In this document: positions 53,297-60,959 of the stretch, one piece after another
Layout of the letters: each line of letters starts with the position of its first letter
How positions within the stretch are numbered: the stretch's first letter is position 1
Origin: Paenibacillus sp. V4I7
GTDB lineage: Bacteria; Bacillota; Bacilli; Paenibacillales; NBRC-103111
Assembly (NCBI RefSeq): GCF_030817275.1
Contig: NZ_JAUSZD010000002.1
Span: forward strand, 6,138,001-6,202,000
Length of the DNA stretch: 64,000 nt
Direction: 5' to 3'
Translations under genes and position numbers: made by a program
Notes under the pieces: generated by a model
The model's input: the letters and a program-made list of their open reading frames with translations, nothing else
What the model was told of the DNA's origin: nothing
The model's database searches: none

Positions 53297-53590
53297 TTAA
53301 ATTTCAATATCAACAATCAAACTATCGACTCTGCCTACTTCTCTAATATATGCAGCAACCGCTTGGTGCTCCGGATTTGGACCATAAGCTTCAAGAGCTG
53401 CCTTATCCTCAAACCGTACAGATAAAACAATTTGATAGCCTTTGTTCTTTTCTGAAAAGTTAATTCCCGCTTGAATATCTACTATGCCTGTTAGATGTTT
53501 TTTTAACGCTTTAAATCTATTAACGACTTCTTGGAGCTGCTCCTGCGTCGTTGTTTCACCGAATTTTACAAGTACAATATGATCGATCAT
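53297..53590 (-). CDS. Dabb-domain (stress-responsive A/B barrel) protein
   Basis: This 97-residue ferredoxin-like dimeric barrel protein matches the Dabb family. The N-terminus IDHIVLVKFGETTTQEQL, the middle IQAGINFSE, and the C-terminal EHQAVAAYIREVG and SLIVDIEI are typical. Members bind or cleave small molecules or act in stress responses. The specific role is unknown. It stands alone on the minus strand. Confidence 0.88.
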   Translation of the reverse strand: MIDHIVLVKFGETTTQEQLQEVVNRFKALKKHLTGIVDIQAGINFSEKNKGYQIVLSVRFEDKAALEAYGPNPEHQAVAAYIREVGRVDSLIVDIEI

Positions 53591-53698
53591 GATATAAAAC
53601 CTACTTTCCCCAACATGTTTTAGTGTGTTTATAATTAACGCCTTTAATCATAACAGGAAGGCGTGTACACGTCGATATGGAGCCTCTACTTTGAAGTA

Positions 53699-53716
53699 AG
53701 CTCAGAAATCTGAGCT
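53699..53716. terminator. Short hairpin downstream of the RDD gene
   Basis: AGCTCAGA-AA-TCTGAGCT is a perfect 8-bp inverted repeat, 45 bases after the RDD stop. It has no T-tract, so it is a weak terminator candidate. Confidence 0.4.
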
Positions 53717-53760
53717 AACAGTAGCAAATATGCGCCTATCTGACATATGAGCTGTCCTAT

Positions 53761-54558
53761 TTAAACTTCCCAATCATTTCTCAGCTTCTCATAAAGCTGG
53801 GCTAAGTATGCCGCAGAATTCCGTGTAAACCCTTGGTCATGTTCTAGCTTCTTAACAAAATGTTGAGCAATGGGTACGGCTAACTCCTGTAATCTTACAT
53901 GATGCATCGTCGGTATTCGCTCGACCCAGGCTTGTAAAAGCTGCCAGTCTATCGCAGTGATCTCTTGTCTTTTGGCTTCCTCTATCTCCACGGTGAGTAT
54001 GGGGAAATTCTTTTTGGAGATTGCCTTATCGATATGTTGACGACGTTTCATTCGCTCAAAACGAGCTTCAATCACAACAATGGTTCCGGCTACCATATCA
54101 CCGATGCGCTTATCTTTTGAATTAAAGATGATACTGACTGCACCAATGAAGTAGAAAGTTGGCATTATATCCAGCAGACGAAACAAGTTACGAATCAAGA
54201 TCGATAATAAGGTTGCCGACTGCCCGTTATTTTGAAGCACGCGTAGTCCTAGTATTCTTTTCCCGGGTGTTTGCCCTCCCAGGAAGGCTTCTGTGCAAAC
54301 GAAATAGCCTAAGTTCACTACAATCCAAAAAATGATGGCAATCGCGATCAAATAATCAGCAAGAGCCGGCAGCCAGTCACCCGAATATAACCTGCTTATC
54401 AAAATAGCGAATAAGAATAATAGGCCATTCATCACAAGCAAAATTAAACAATCAAGTAGATGCGCTATCGCCCTGCTGCCAATGCCTGCGGTATGAAATT
54501 GCAATTGCACCTGCTCAGGTGTAACGACGGTTAGTTCTTTATCCAGAGACTCGTTCAT
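53761..54558 (-). CDS. RDD-family membrane protein
   Basis: This 265-residue membrane protein has an RDD domain with four membrane helices (~30-165). The family Arg and Asp residues appear in IGSRAIAHLLDCLIL. The conserved GGQTPGKRILGLRV and DKRIGDMVAGTIVV loops follow. A ~100-residue cytoplasmic tail is helical. It is divergent from the SpoIIM-family gene 127 bases away. RDD proteins often accompany MoxR/DUF58 clusters, as here. An AAGGAGA site precedes the ATG. Confidence 0.88.
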   Translation of the reverse strand: MNESLDKELTVVTPEQVQLQFHTAGIGSRAIAHLLDCLILLVMNGLLFLFAILISRLYSGDWLPALADYLIAIAIIFWIVVNLGYFVCTEAFLGGQTPGKRILGLRVLQNNGQSATLLSILIRNLFRLLDIMPTFYFIGAVSIIFNSKDKRIGDMVAGTIVVIEARFERMKRRQHIDKAISKKNFPILTVEIEEAKRQEITAIDWQLLQAWVERIPTMHHVRLQELAVPIAQHFVKKLEHDQGFTRNSAAYLAQLYEKLRNDWEV

Positions 54559-54617
54559 AGCATCTCCTTATATTTCAAAATTATGGTAACGAATGTCATT
54601 GATATGCTAAAATGAAC

Positions 54618-54670
54618 AAGCAAAACTCAGAGATTATGCTTACGATGCAAGTTTTGCTAAAGCAAAACTC
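54618..54670 (+). promoter_or_regulatory. Leader with alternative hairpins before the SpoIIM-family gene
   Basis: AAGCAAAACTC occurs twice (54618-54628 and 54660-54670). Between the copies lies its complement AGTTTTGC (54650-54657). The central arm can pair with either copy but not both. The second pairing forms a compact hairpin directly before the TAAGGAGG ribosome site. This could control translation or termination. Confidence 0.5.
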
Positions 54671-54685
54671 TAAGGAGGTCCCCCC

Positions 54686-55657
54686 ATGAATATCTCGCGC
54701 TTTATTCGAGAACATAAATCGCAATGGACAGAGCTTGAGCAGCTGCTGATTCAGCTTAGTAAACGGAAGAGCAGTTTGCAGGCCAGCCATGTGAATCGAT
54801 TCACTGAACTTTACAAAGTCGCATCCGCTCATCTTGCTACCTTACAAACTCACATGCCTACACATGAAACAACCCTATATTTGAATCATCTCGTATCTCA
54901 AGCTCACAATGCGATGTATAAAGAAAATAACAAAAGCAGTAAACAGATGAAGGAGTTTTTCCTCCACTACTTTCCATCGCTAATACGCGTGAGAAGTCTA
55001 TTTGTGGGCTTTGCCCTTTTCTTATTTTTGCTTGGCGGGCTGCTCGGCTTCCTGTCCGTATGGAACGATCCATTAAATCTATCCATGATCATTCCTGGGG
55101 CAATGGCCGATAGTATTGACCCTGCCAAAACTGCCGATCCACGCGGCGACCTGCACTCCCCACTCGTATCAACAGCTATCATGACGAACAACATTCGGGT
55201 CGCCGTTCTCGCCTTCATAAGCGGTGTAACGCTTGGGATCGGGACCATCTATTTAATGATAAGCAACGGCCTTATTGTAGGAGCGTTAGCTGCTGTTTTC
55301 ATGCAGTCCGGGAAAAGCTATGTATTCTGGGCCTACATATTACCGCATGGCATTATTGAACTTACCGCTATTTTCATCGCAGGCGGCGCCGGCTTATATA
55401 TGGGGTACCGTTTCTTCGTTCCAGGACCCTATCCGCGCAAGCTGCGCTTTCTGGAATCAGCCAAGGAATCCGCCCAGCTCCTCATCGGCACCATTCCTTT
55501 ATTCATCATTGCAGGGATTATCGAAGGTTACATTACACCGTCCACGATGTCGCTTGAGGTTAAATATCTCATTGCCGGAGTGACTTTATTGTTACTCGCA
55601 CTCTATTACGGATATGGCATTAGCAAATCATCTAAGCAGAAACAATTAACGCTATAA
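54686..55657 (+). CDS. SpoIIM-family (stage II sporulation protein M-like) membrane protein
   Basis: This 323-residue protein has an N-terminal helical region (~1-95) and five to six membrane helices. The family motif TNNIRVAVLAFISGVTLGIG and the HGIIELTAIFIAGGAGLYMGY region identify it. Such proteins pair with RDD, MoxR and DUF58 genes outside the classical sporulation operon, probably in envelope processes. Start ATG is at 54686 with AAGGAGG. Its stop is immediately next to the opposing DUF58 stop, so the two genes converge without a terminator between them. Confidence 0.88.
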   Translation: MNISRFIREHKSQWTELEQLLIQLSKRKSSLQASHVNRFTELYKVASAHLATLQTHMPTHETTLYLNHLVSQAHNAMYKENNKSSKQMKEFFLHYFPSLIRVRSLFVGFALFLFLLGGLLGFLSVWNDPLNLSMIIPGAMADSIDPAKTADPRGDLHSPLVSTAIMTNNIRVAVLAFISGVTLGIGTIYLMISNGLIVGALAAVFMQSGKSYVFWAYILPHGIIELTAIFIAGGAGLYMGYRFFVPGPYPRKLRFLESAKESAQLLIGTIPLFIIAGIIEGYITPSTMSLEVKYLIAGVTLLLLALYYGYGISKSSKQKQLTL

Positions 55658-57025
55658 ACGATCTCGCGATTTCAAATCCAGATACGCATTAACGGCGCTA
55701 AGCGTCAGTTGGTCGGCAGGGACATCCATCACCGGGATGCCTTGGCCGGCCATTTTGGTTACATAGGCGTAATGGTCTGTCGTAAAGTGGTGGGCAATAC
55801 TTTGCCGATAAGCTTGGCGGCTATCCTCAGCACGAATACGTACCCATTGATGAAGAAGCGGATCCTGCAAGGACAAGAGCAGCACATGGTGACTTCTGCG
55901 CAGTCGCTGCACATAAGGCAATAACTCTTGATCATACAGATAACTTTCCATATCGGAAAATAGCACGACAAGCGAGCGTTTTTTCAGAAAACGCAGCACA
56001 TGGGAGAAGGCAATCTGTGTGTTCGACTCCACGAAATCCGTACGCAGATCATAAACTGCCCTCGTTAACTCCTGAAGATGGGGAAGCCCTTTTCCAGCTG
56101 GTACGTAGACTTTCACTTGGCTCGCGTAAGCAATTAACGCTACTTGATCCCCTTGTTTAAGAGCTACCGCAGCAAGTGTTAATGCAGCTTCCAGTGTCCG
56201 ATCAAGCTTCACTTGTCCCTCAAGCTCAATAGCCATTTGCCGACCACAGTCCAGTACGAGGGTCACGATCTTCCCTTTTTCCGGCTGAAAAAGATTCGTC
56301 ATCAGATTCGTCGTGCGAGCAGACGCTTTCCAATTGATATGCCTAATGTCGTCTCCTTGCACATAATTACGGATATAGTGGAATTCGGAGCCGCTGCGCT
56401 GTTTTTTGAATAGTCGCTGGCCTTCTAATATTAAGGCATCCTGTACAGCACCTAGTACACCTCGGACCTGAGATAAATCAGGATAAATATCAATCTTATC
56501 TACTTGTTTCAATCGCACTTGCTTCTTCCAAAGACCCATGCCTCCAGAGTAGCGTATATAGACGTGTTCGAAGAGGTATTCCCCTCTTTCGAGAGCCAAC
56601 GTTGTATAAAAGAAGGAGGCAGCAGTTCCTCGAAACGCGCCGCTCAAATGGTTGCGGACCATACGAAATGTTTGGGGCAAATGATCCATTAATTCAACGT
56701 GAACGGATTGCTGCTCCTCAGATTCAAGCTCAAGACCCACCTCGAAGCTGCTTCTGACATCCATCAGCTCCGGAAGTTTGCGACGAATTCCCCAGCTCTT
56801 GCGTTTAGGAAGCAGCATAAGATCAACGCCACTTAGCACGCAGAGCAGCGCATTCCAGCTCCAGAATACAGGTAGGGCGGCATCAAATATTGAGGATATT
56901 AAGGTCACAACAGCACCTACGATTACGAGTACAATGAATCGGTTCGTTGGTAGGATAAAATCCTGAAGCAGGACTTTATCGAGGAACCGGAATAGAGCCG
57001 AGCGTCTCTTGGATGATGTGGTCAC
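55652..57025 (-). CDS. DUF58 domain protein
   Basis: This 457-residue protein has two N-terminal membrane helices (~25-65) and a DUF58 domain with the conserved SGSEFHYIRNYVQGDDIRHINWKASART stretch (seen as GSEFHYIRNYV and GDDIRHINWKASAR). A von Willebrand A-like region (TLVLDCGR, VVLFSDME) follows. It starts at a GTG at 57025 with GGAGGGCGG upstream, overlapping the end of the moxR-like gene by 50 bases. MoxR and DUF58 typically act together as a chaperone pair for membrane or secreted complexes. Confidence 0.92.
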   Translation of the reverse strand: MTTSSKRRSALFRFLDKVLLQDFILPTNRFIVLVIVGAVVTLISSIFDAALPVFWSWNALLCVLSGVDLMLLPKRKSWGIRRKLPELMDVRSSFEVGLELESEEQQSVHVELMDHLPQTFRMVRNHLSGAFRGTAASFFYTTLALERGEYLFEHVYIRYSGGMGLWKKQVRLKQVDKIDIYPDLSQVRGVLGAVQDALILEGQRLFKKQRSGSEFHYIRNYVQGDDIRHINWKASARTTNLMTNLFQPEKGKIVTLVLDCGRQMAIELEGQVKLDRTLEAALTLAAVALKQGDQVALIAYASQVKVYVPAGKGLPHLQELTRAVYDLRTDFVESNTQIAFSHVLRFLKKRSLVVLFSDMESYLYDQELLPYVQRLRRSHHVLLLSLQDPLLHQWVRIRAEDSRQAYRQSIAHHFTTDHYAYVTKMAGQGIPVMDVPADQLTLSAVNAYLDLKSRDRL

Positions 57026-57896
57026 TTGTTCCGCCCTCCAATTCCGCTTGCGGTGTTAACAGCAGTCTGTGCCGCAGCGCAGGTCGCGCTACAAGCTTGA
57101 TGTCATCTGGCGTCACATACGTTCGACCATCCAGTAAGGCCCAAGCCTTACTAGCCATCAGCACGGCAATTCCCGCCCGGGGACTGGCTCCCAGCTGTAC
57201 GCGTTTGGACTCGCGGGTTTTGCGAATAATAGTGGCAATATAAGTGAATAAGGATTCCTCCACAACCACATCGGAAAGCCTGCGCTGCAGCTCCATGATG
57301 CGTTCTGGGGTCAGTATGGCCGCGAGTGACTCCTCTTGATGCTGCCCGAACGATACATGACGGCGAAGAATTTCTACTTCTGCTTCTTCACCAGGATAAT
57401 CAAGCACAAGCTTGAACAAGAAACGATCGAGCTGTGCTTCCGGAAGTGGATAGGTACCTTCGTACTCGACAGGATTTTGGGTAGCTACGACAAAAAAAGG
57501 ATTTGGCAGCTTGTACGTGTTCCCCTGAATCGTTACTTGGCGCTCTTCCATTGCTTCTAGCAGAGCCGCTTGTGTCTTCGGTCCGGAACGGTTAATTTCA
57601 TCAGCCAACAGAACATTCGTGAAAATAGGACCTTGAATCGTAGTAAATGAATGATCCTGCATATGATATATGACGCTGCCCGTAATATCACCGGGCATCA
57701 GGTCTGGTGTAAATTGAATACGGCGGTAGTCGCCGCCTGATAATTCCGCAAGGGTCCGCGCCATCTTGGTCTTTCCTAGACCCGGCACACCTTCAAGCAG
57801 TACATGGCCGCCAGCCAATAGGGCGGTGACGAGCAGCCTTATGTTCAGCTTTTGCCCGAACAAGCGCTGCTCCATCGATTGGATTAATTCATTCAT
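56976..57896 (-). CDS. MoxR-family AAA+ ATPase
   Basis: This 306-residue AAA+ chaperone-like ATPase has Walker A GVPGLGKTK near residue 38, Walker B NVLLADEINR, sensor region VVATQNPVEYEGTYPLPEAQLDRF, and a C-terminal lid domain. The likely start is the ATG at 57896 (MNELIQ), eight bases after GGAG. A GTG at 57905 overlapping the previous stop is the alternative. It is the fourth gene of the operon with DUF58 and DUF4350 and probably drives assembly of a metal or membrane complex of unknown identity. Confidence 0.95.
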   Translation of the reverse strand: MNELIQSMEQRLFGQKLNIRLLVTALLAGGHVLLEGVPGLGKTKMARTLAELSGGDYRRIQFTPDLMPGDITGSVIYHMQDHSFTTIQGPIFTNVLLADEINRSGPKTQAALLEAMEERQVTIQGNTYKLPNPFFVVATQNPVEYEGTYPLPEAQLDRFLFKLVLDYPGEEAEVEILRRHVSFGQHQEESLAAILTPERIMELQRRLSDVVVEESLFTYIATIIRKTRESKRVQLGASPRAGIAVLMASKAWALLDGRTYVTPDDIKLVARPALRHRLLLTPQAELEGGTSDHIIQETLGSIPVPR

Positions 57897-57901
57897 TGCG
57901 C

Positions 57902-59152
57902 TCACTCCTTCTCCAAGTAGGCGATCATCTCGCCCATCTCCCGCGTTCGCTGCACGAACGCTTGGGTGCTCACGCCCCGCTGCTTCGCAGCGCGGGGCCC
58001 TTCAGAGCCGCCGCTAGCAGGCGGCTCCTCCAGCAGGCGCGCGAGCTGCGCCGCCTGCGCCTCAGACATACGGCCGCGCGCAGCTTCCGCGGCCTGCAAA
58101 GCACTTGCGCTGGGGCTAAGCCCCCAGCGCTGATGCAGCAGCTGCCGCAGGAACAGCTGCTGGTGAGCAAGCGCCTCGTGCTGGTAGCTGAGGCGCTCGT
58201 ACCAAGCGGCGACGGCGTGCACGCCCTCGTCGCCGCGGCGAACCGTCCACGCCCGCGGCGTGTGGACGGGGCCAAAGCGCTTGCCGCGCAGCCAGAGCCA
58301 CAGCAGCAGCGCGAGACCAAGCTGCACGCTCGCGAGCACGAGCCACGCGGGGTAGACGGCAAGCAGTCCGGGCTTCGTCCCGAAGCCGTGATGGGTCTCA
58401 TCGACCCACACGACATCCCAGGACTTCGCGAACAGCGGCCAGATCAGTTCAAAATGGGACTCCTGATCAATCGTCCCATTCTGCATCCAATTCGGGGTCA
58501 GCACCACGGTGATGCTGCCCGAACCGTCTTCCATACGGCTGGCGAGCACGCCGTGTTCATCTTCGAACAGCACCCGCCCGTTTTCACCGGGCTTAAGCCG
58601 GTACGGTGTATCAACCCGCCCCGTAAGCAGCCCCTCTGCTGGCGTATAATCCGTCGAGACCCTAATCGTCGAGACAGATGCCCTTTCTTTCGTATTTTCA
58701 ACCGTATTTTCAACCGTACTTTCATCCGTACTTTCTTTCGTATTTTCTTCCGTACTTTCATCCGTACTTTTTTTCGTACTTTCCGCCACCAATTCAGTCA
58801 CCCATGGCCCCCACCCCTCGGGATTACGATCAAACAGAACAACATCATTACCCTTCCGAACCCAACCCAGAAGCTCCTCACGATCGGCCTTGGTCACACC
58901 AACCGGCTGTAAGGCAACCAACAGCATCGCTTCACCATTAGGTAGGTTTTTCCAGTTAAGACGCCATTCCTTTACAGCCTTCTGCTTCGTACTCAGCAGC
59001 TCTTTCCAAGCTTTCGTGCCGTCTATATCCGCCGAAAAAGACAGATATGGAGGTTGGTCTGGGAGCTTTGGCTTCACTAGCCAGTAGCCTAATGCGAAAA
59101 ATAACAGGATGCTGAGTGCTAGTCCCACATGCAGCTTATTCAGCCCTCTCAT
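57902..59152 (-). CDS. DUF4350-domain membrane protein with repeat linker
   Basis: This 416-residue protein has an N-terminal membrane helix (~8-28) and an extracytoplasmic DUF4350-type domain (~40-230; YLSFSADIDGTKAWKELLS, GEAMLLVALQPVGVT). A second membrane helix lies near 270-290, and a GC-rich, Ala/Arg-rich helical tail follows. Inside the first domain a Ser/Thr/Glu-rich linker is encoded by eight tandem 12-base units. The start at 59152 has GGGAGGAGG upstream and overlaps the DUF4129 gene by 17 bases. The tail region is much more GC-rich than the 5' part. Confidence 0.8.
   Translation of the reverse strand: MRGLNKLHVGLALSILLFFALGYWLVKPKLPDQPPYLSFSADIDGTKAWKELLSTKQKAVKEWRLNWKNLPNGEAMLLVALQPVGVTKADREELLGWVRKGNDVVLFDRNPEGWGPWVTELVAESTKKSTDESTEENTKESTDESTVENTVENTKERASVSTIRVSTDYTPAEGLLTGRVDTPYRLKPGENGRVLFEDEHGVLASRMEDGSGSITVVLTPNWMQNGTIDQESHFELIWPLFAKSWDVVWVDETHHGFGTKPGLLAVYPAWLVLASVQLGLALLLWLWLRGKRFGPVHTPRAWTVRRGDEGVHAVAAWYERLSYQHEALAHQQLFLRQLLHQRWGLSPSASALQAAEAARGRMSEAQAAQLARLLEEPPASGGSEGPRAAKQRGVSTQAFVQRTREMGEMIAYLEKE
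58691..58786. repeat. Eight tandem 12-bp units inside the DUF4350 gene
   Basis: Eight consecutive 12-base units of the form CGTAYTTTCNNC start at 58691, 58703, 58715, 58727, 58739, 58751, 58763 and 58775. They are in phase with the reading frame, so unit loss or gain would change linker length without frameshift. Confidence 0.92.
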
Positions 59153-59789
59153 GTGCAAAGCCCTCCTCCCTGCTGATAACACGGGCAACCTGTTCATACA
59201 TGAAAGTGAACTGCTCCTTCGTTACAACTTCCTTGCCATACCATATACGCTCAAATAAAAGCGAGCTATCATGGAACAAAGGGACTAGGGATGAAGCTGA
59301 ACTTTCCAGCTCCTCCGCATACTCCCAGTTCGTCTTCCATGTCTCCACACGAATCATACGTTTAGCTTCCATAAAGAACAGAAGCGACAGAAAGACAGCG
59401 CGTACACCCTCTCGCAAGTACCCAGTTCCCCTCAGTTCCGCTGCTTGCTGCCAATAGAAGCGATAAGAACGGCTTATTTCTCCTACAGGCAAGTAAGCGT
59501 CAGAGCGGATCCTCTTTTGCCAAATCATTTGTTTCAAGAACCAATAAATCGCGAATGCAGCAATACCAAGAAGTATAACGACAACACCAATGGTCAGCCA
59601 GTCCGTTACCGAATCAGAAACTTGAAAATCTGGCAGCAAGCCCCGTATTTTTCGAAAAAGCGGCTTCAACCATGCCCAAAACGAGCTGTTTTCTTTGACC
59701 TCATAAGCCGTGTATTCGCTTTGATTTAAGATTTGTTTTAATTGCTCTTTATCCTCTTGCAAAGAAGTCGCTAAAGCTGCATTAATCAT
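59136..59789 (-). CDS. DUF4129-domain membrane protein
   Basis: This 217-residue protein has one membrane helix (~66-86). A C-terminal cytoplasmic helical domain of DUF4129 type follows (SYRFYWQQAAELRGTGYLREGVRAVFLSL). Family members accompany MoxR/DUF58 operons and transglutaminase-like proteins. The ATG overlaps the end of the upstream membrane-protein gene by eight bases, so translation is probably coupled. Confidence 0.82.
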   Translation of the reverse strand: MINAALATSLQEDKEQLKQILNQSEYTAYEVKENSSFWAWLKPLFRKIRGLLPDFQVSDSVTDWLTIGVVVILLGIAAFAIYWFLKQMIWQKRIRSDAYLPVGEISRSYRFYWQQAAELRGTGYLREGVRAVFLSLLFFMEAKRMIRVETWKTNWEYAEELESSASSLVPLFHDSSLLFERIWYGKEVVTKEQFTFMYEQVARVISREEGFAHERAE

Positions 59790-60837
59790 TCTTTTTATCC
59801 AAGTCTATCGGACGAAGATCATCAAAAGTATCAAACGGCTCCAGTTCTTCCGCTGGTTCAGTTGGAGAAGTTTGTATGGTGCTTTCAATCAACGATTCAA
59901 GTCCCAGACCCTCATTGCGAACCTTGAGATCGAAGAAGCTTACTGCATAAGGCAGAAACCATAGAGACATGACTAGAATTGAAATTAAACTTTGTAATAA
60001 CTGAGCGCCTAGTCCTAATCCAAAGATTGCAGCAATAATCAATTGAATGACGAACAGGAAAAGATACAAAATGAGCGTAAGTACGAAGTACATCAAAAAT
60101 AAGCGCCAAAAGCTTTTGCGGGTCAATTTCCAACTGCGGCCTAGTCCAACAGACTCTTCACCCATTGCAACAAAAGGCAAATAATAGCACCAGCGAATGA
60201 AAAAATAGGAAAAGGTGAAAATGGCTCCAAGACCAAGGATGATGAAGAAGATAATGGATAGTGCCACCGCACCTCCACCAAAACCTCCTACCGAACTGGA
60301 TAAGTTTCCACCTATCGCAAAGACGACAGCAAATATGACAATAATAATAGCGAGACCTATGTATATGCCAAACATGATAAGAGCATCCAAGAACGTGCTT
60401 CCTGCTAACGGCCAAAATCGACGGAACGATTTGCGCAATAGCTCCCCGACTCCCGGTGTTTCTTCGCCGAAGAGGCTTGCTTTAACCAGATGTAAGACAG
60501 AAGCCACGGAAGCTGGCATAAGGCCAAAAATCAGGATTGGAATTAATACCAACACCAAGAGGAGTGTCTTCCCTATGTCTTGCGGTGTCGGATTATTTTG
60601 CATGAAAGAACCAGATCCAAACAAATCCTGCATGGATGCTCCACTGCGAATCTGTTCAAGAAGGGATGATGACGTACTTGCCGTCTCTTGATACGTAAGC
60701 AAATGCTGCAGCAAGTAAAATGGACCATACAAGATCAGCATGATAATTGTCAGTGTCACAAAGTGCTTACGATACAACTGGAAACTGCGATCTAATATTC
60801 TTCCAATTCCCATTGGCCTTAACGATGCGTTTTGCAT
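59782..60837 (-). CDS. Multipass membrane protein, GDPD-type membrane domain
   Basis: This 351-residue protein has six to seven hydrophobic segments. Its GRILDRSFQLYRKHFVTLT N-terminus and EESVGLGRSWKLTRKSFWRLF loop resemble the membrane domain found in glycerophosphodiester phosphodiesterase-associated and YciC-like proteins. No enzyme domain is attached. The start at 60837 (MQNASLRPMG) has AGGGGG upstream. The longer frame to 60900 is rejected. It is the first gene of the DUF4129/DUF4350/MoxR/DUF58 operon and probably forms its membrane part. Confidence 0.75.
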   Translation of the reverse strand: MQNASLRPMGIGRILDRSFQLYRKHFVTLTIIMLILYGPFYLLQHLLTYQETASTSSSLLEQIRSGASMQDLFGSGSFMQNNPTPQDIGKTLLLVLVLIPILIFGLMPASVASVLHLVKASLFGEETPGVGELLRKSFRRFWPLAGSTFLDALIMFGIYIGLAIIIVIFAVVFAIGGNLSSSVGGFGGGAVALSIIFFIILGLGAIFTFSYFFIRWCYYLPFVAMGEESVGLGRSWKLTRKSFWRLFLMYFVLTLILYLFLFVIQLIIAAIFGLGLGAQLLQSLISILVMSLWFLPYAVSFFDLKVRNEGLGLESLIESTIQTSPTEPAEELEPFDTFDDLRPIDLDKKND

Positions 60838-60920
60838 GGTAAACCCCCTAAATGTTGGTAATTCAAATACTCTCTGACTATTATACACCAAACCCTCCAA
60901 TTTCTGACCATCAAATTATA

Positions 60921-60959
60921 CACAAAAAAACTAGATCAATACCCATCATCGATCTAGTT
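60921..60959 (-). terminator. Terminator overlapping the end of the diguanylate cyclase gene
   Basis: AACTAGATC (60929-60937) pairs with GATCTAGTT (60951-60959) around a 13-base loop, then TTTTTTT on the minus strand. The upstream arm lies inside the last codons of the GGDEF gene. Confidence 0.85.

Noticed and set aside
57896..58941. Long plus-strand frames of 338 and 87 codons opposite the DUF4350 gene
   Set aside because: These arise from GC-rich and repetitive antisense sequence. The minus frame has domain features and coupled starts.
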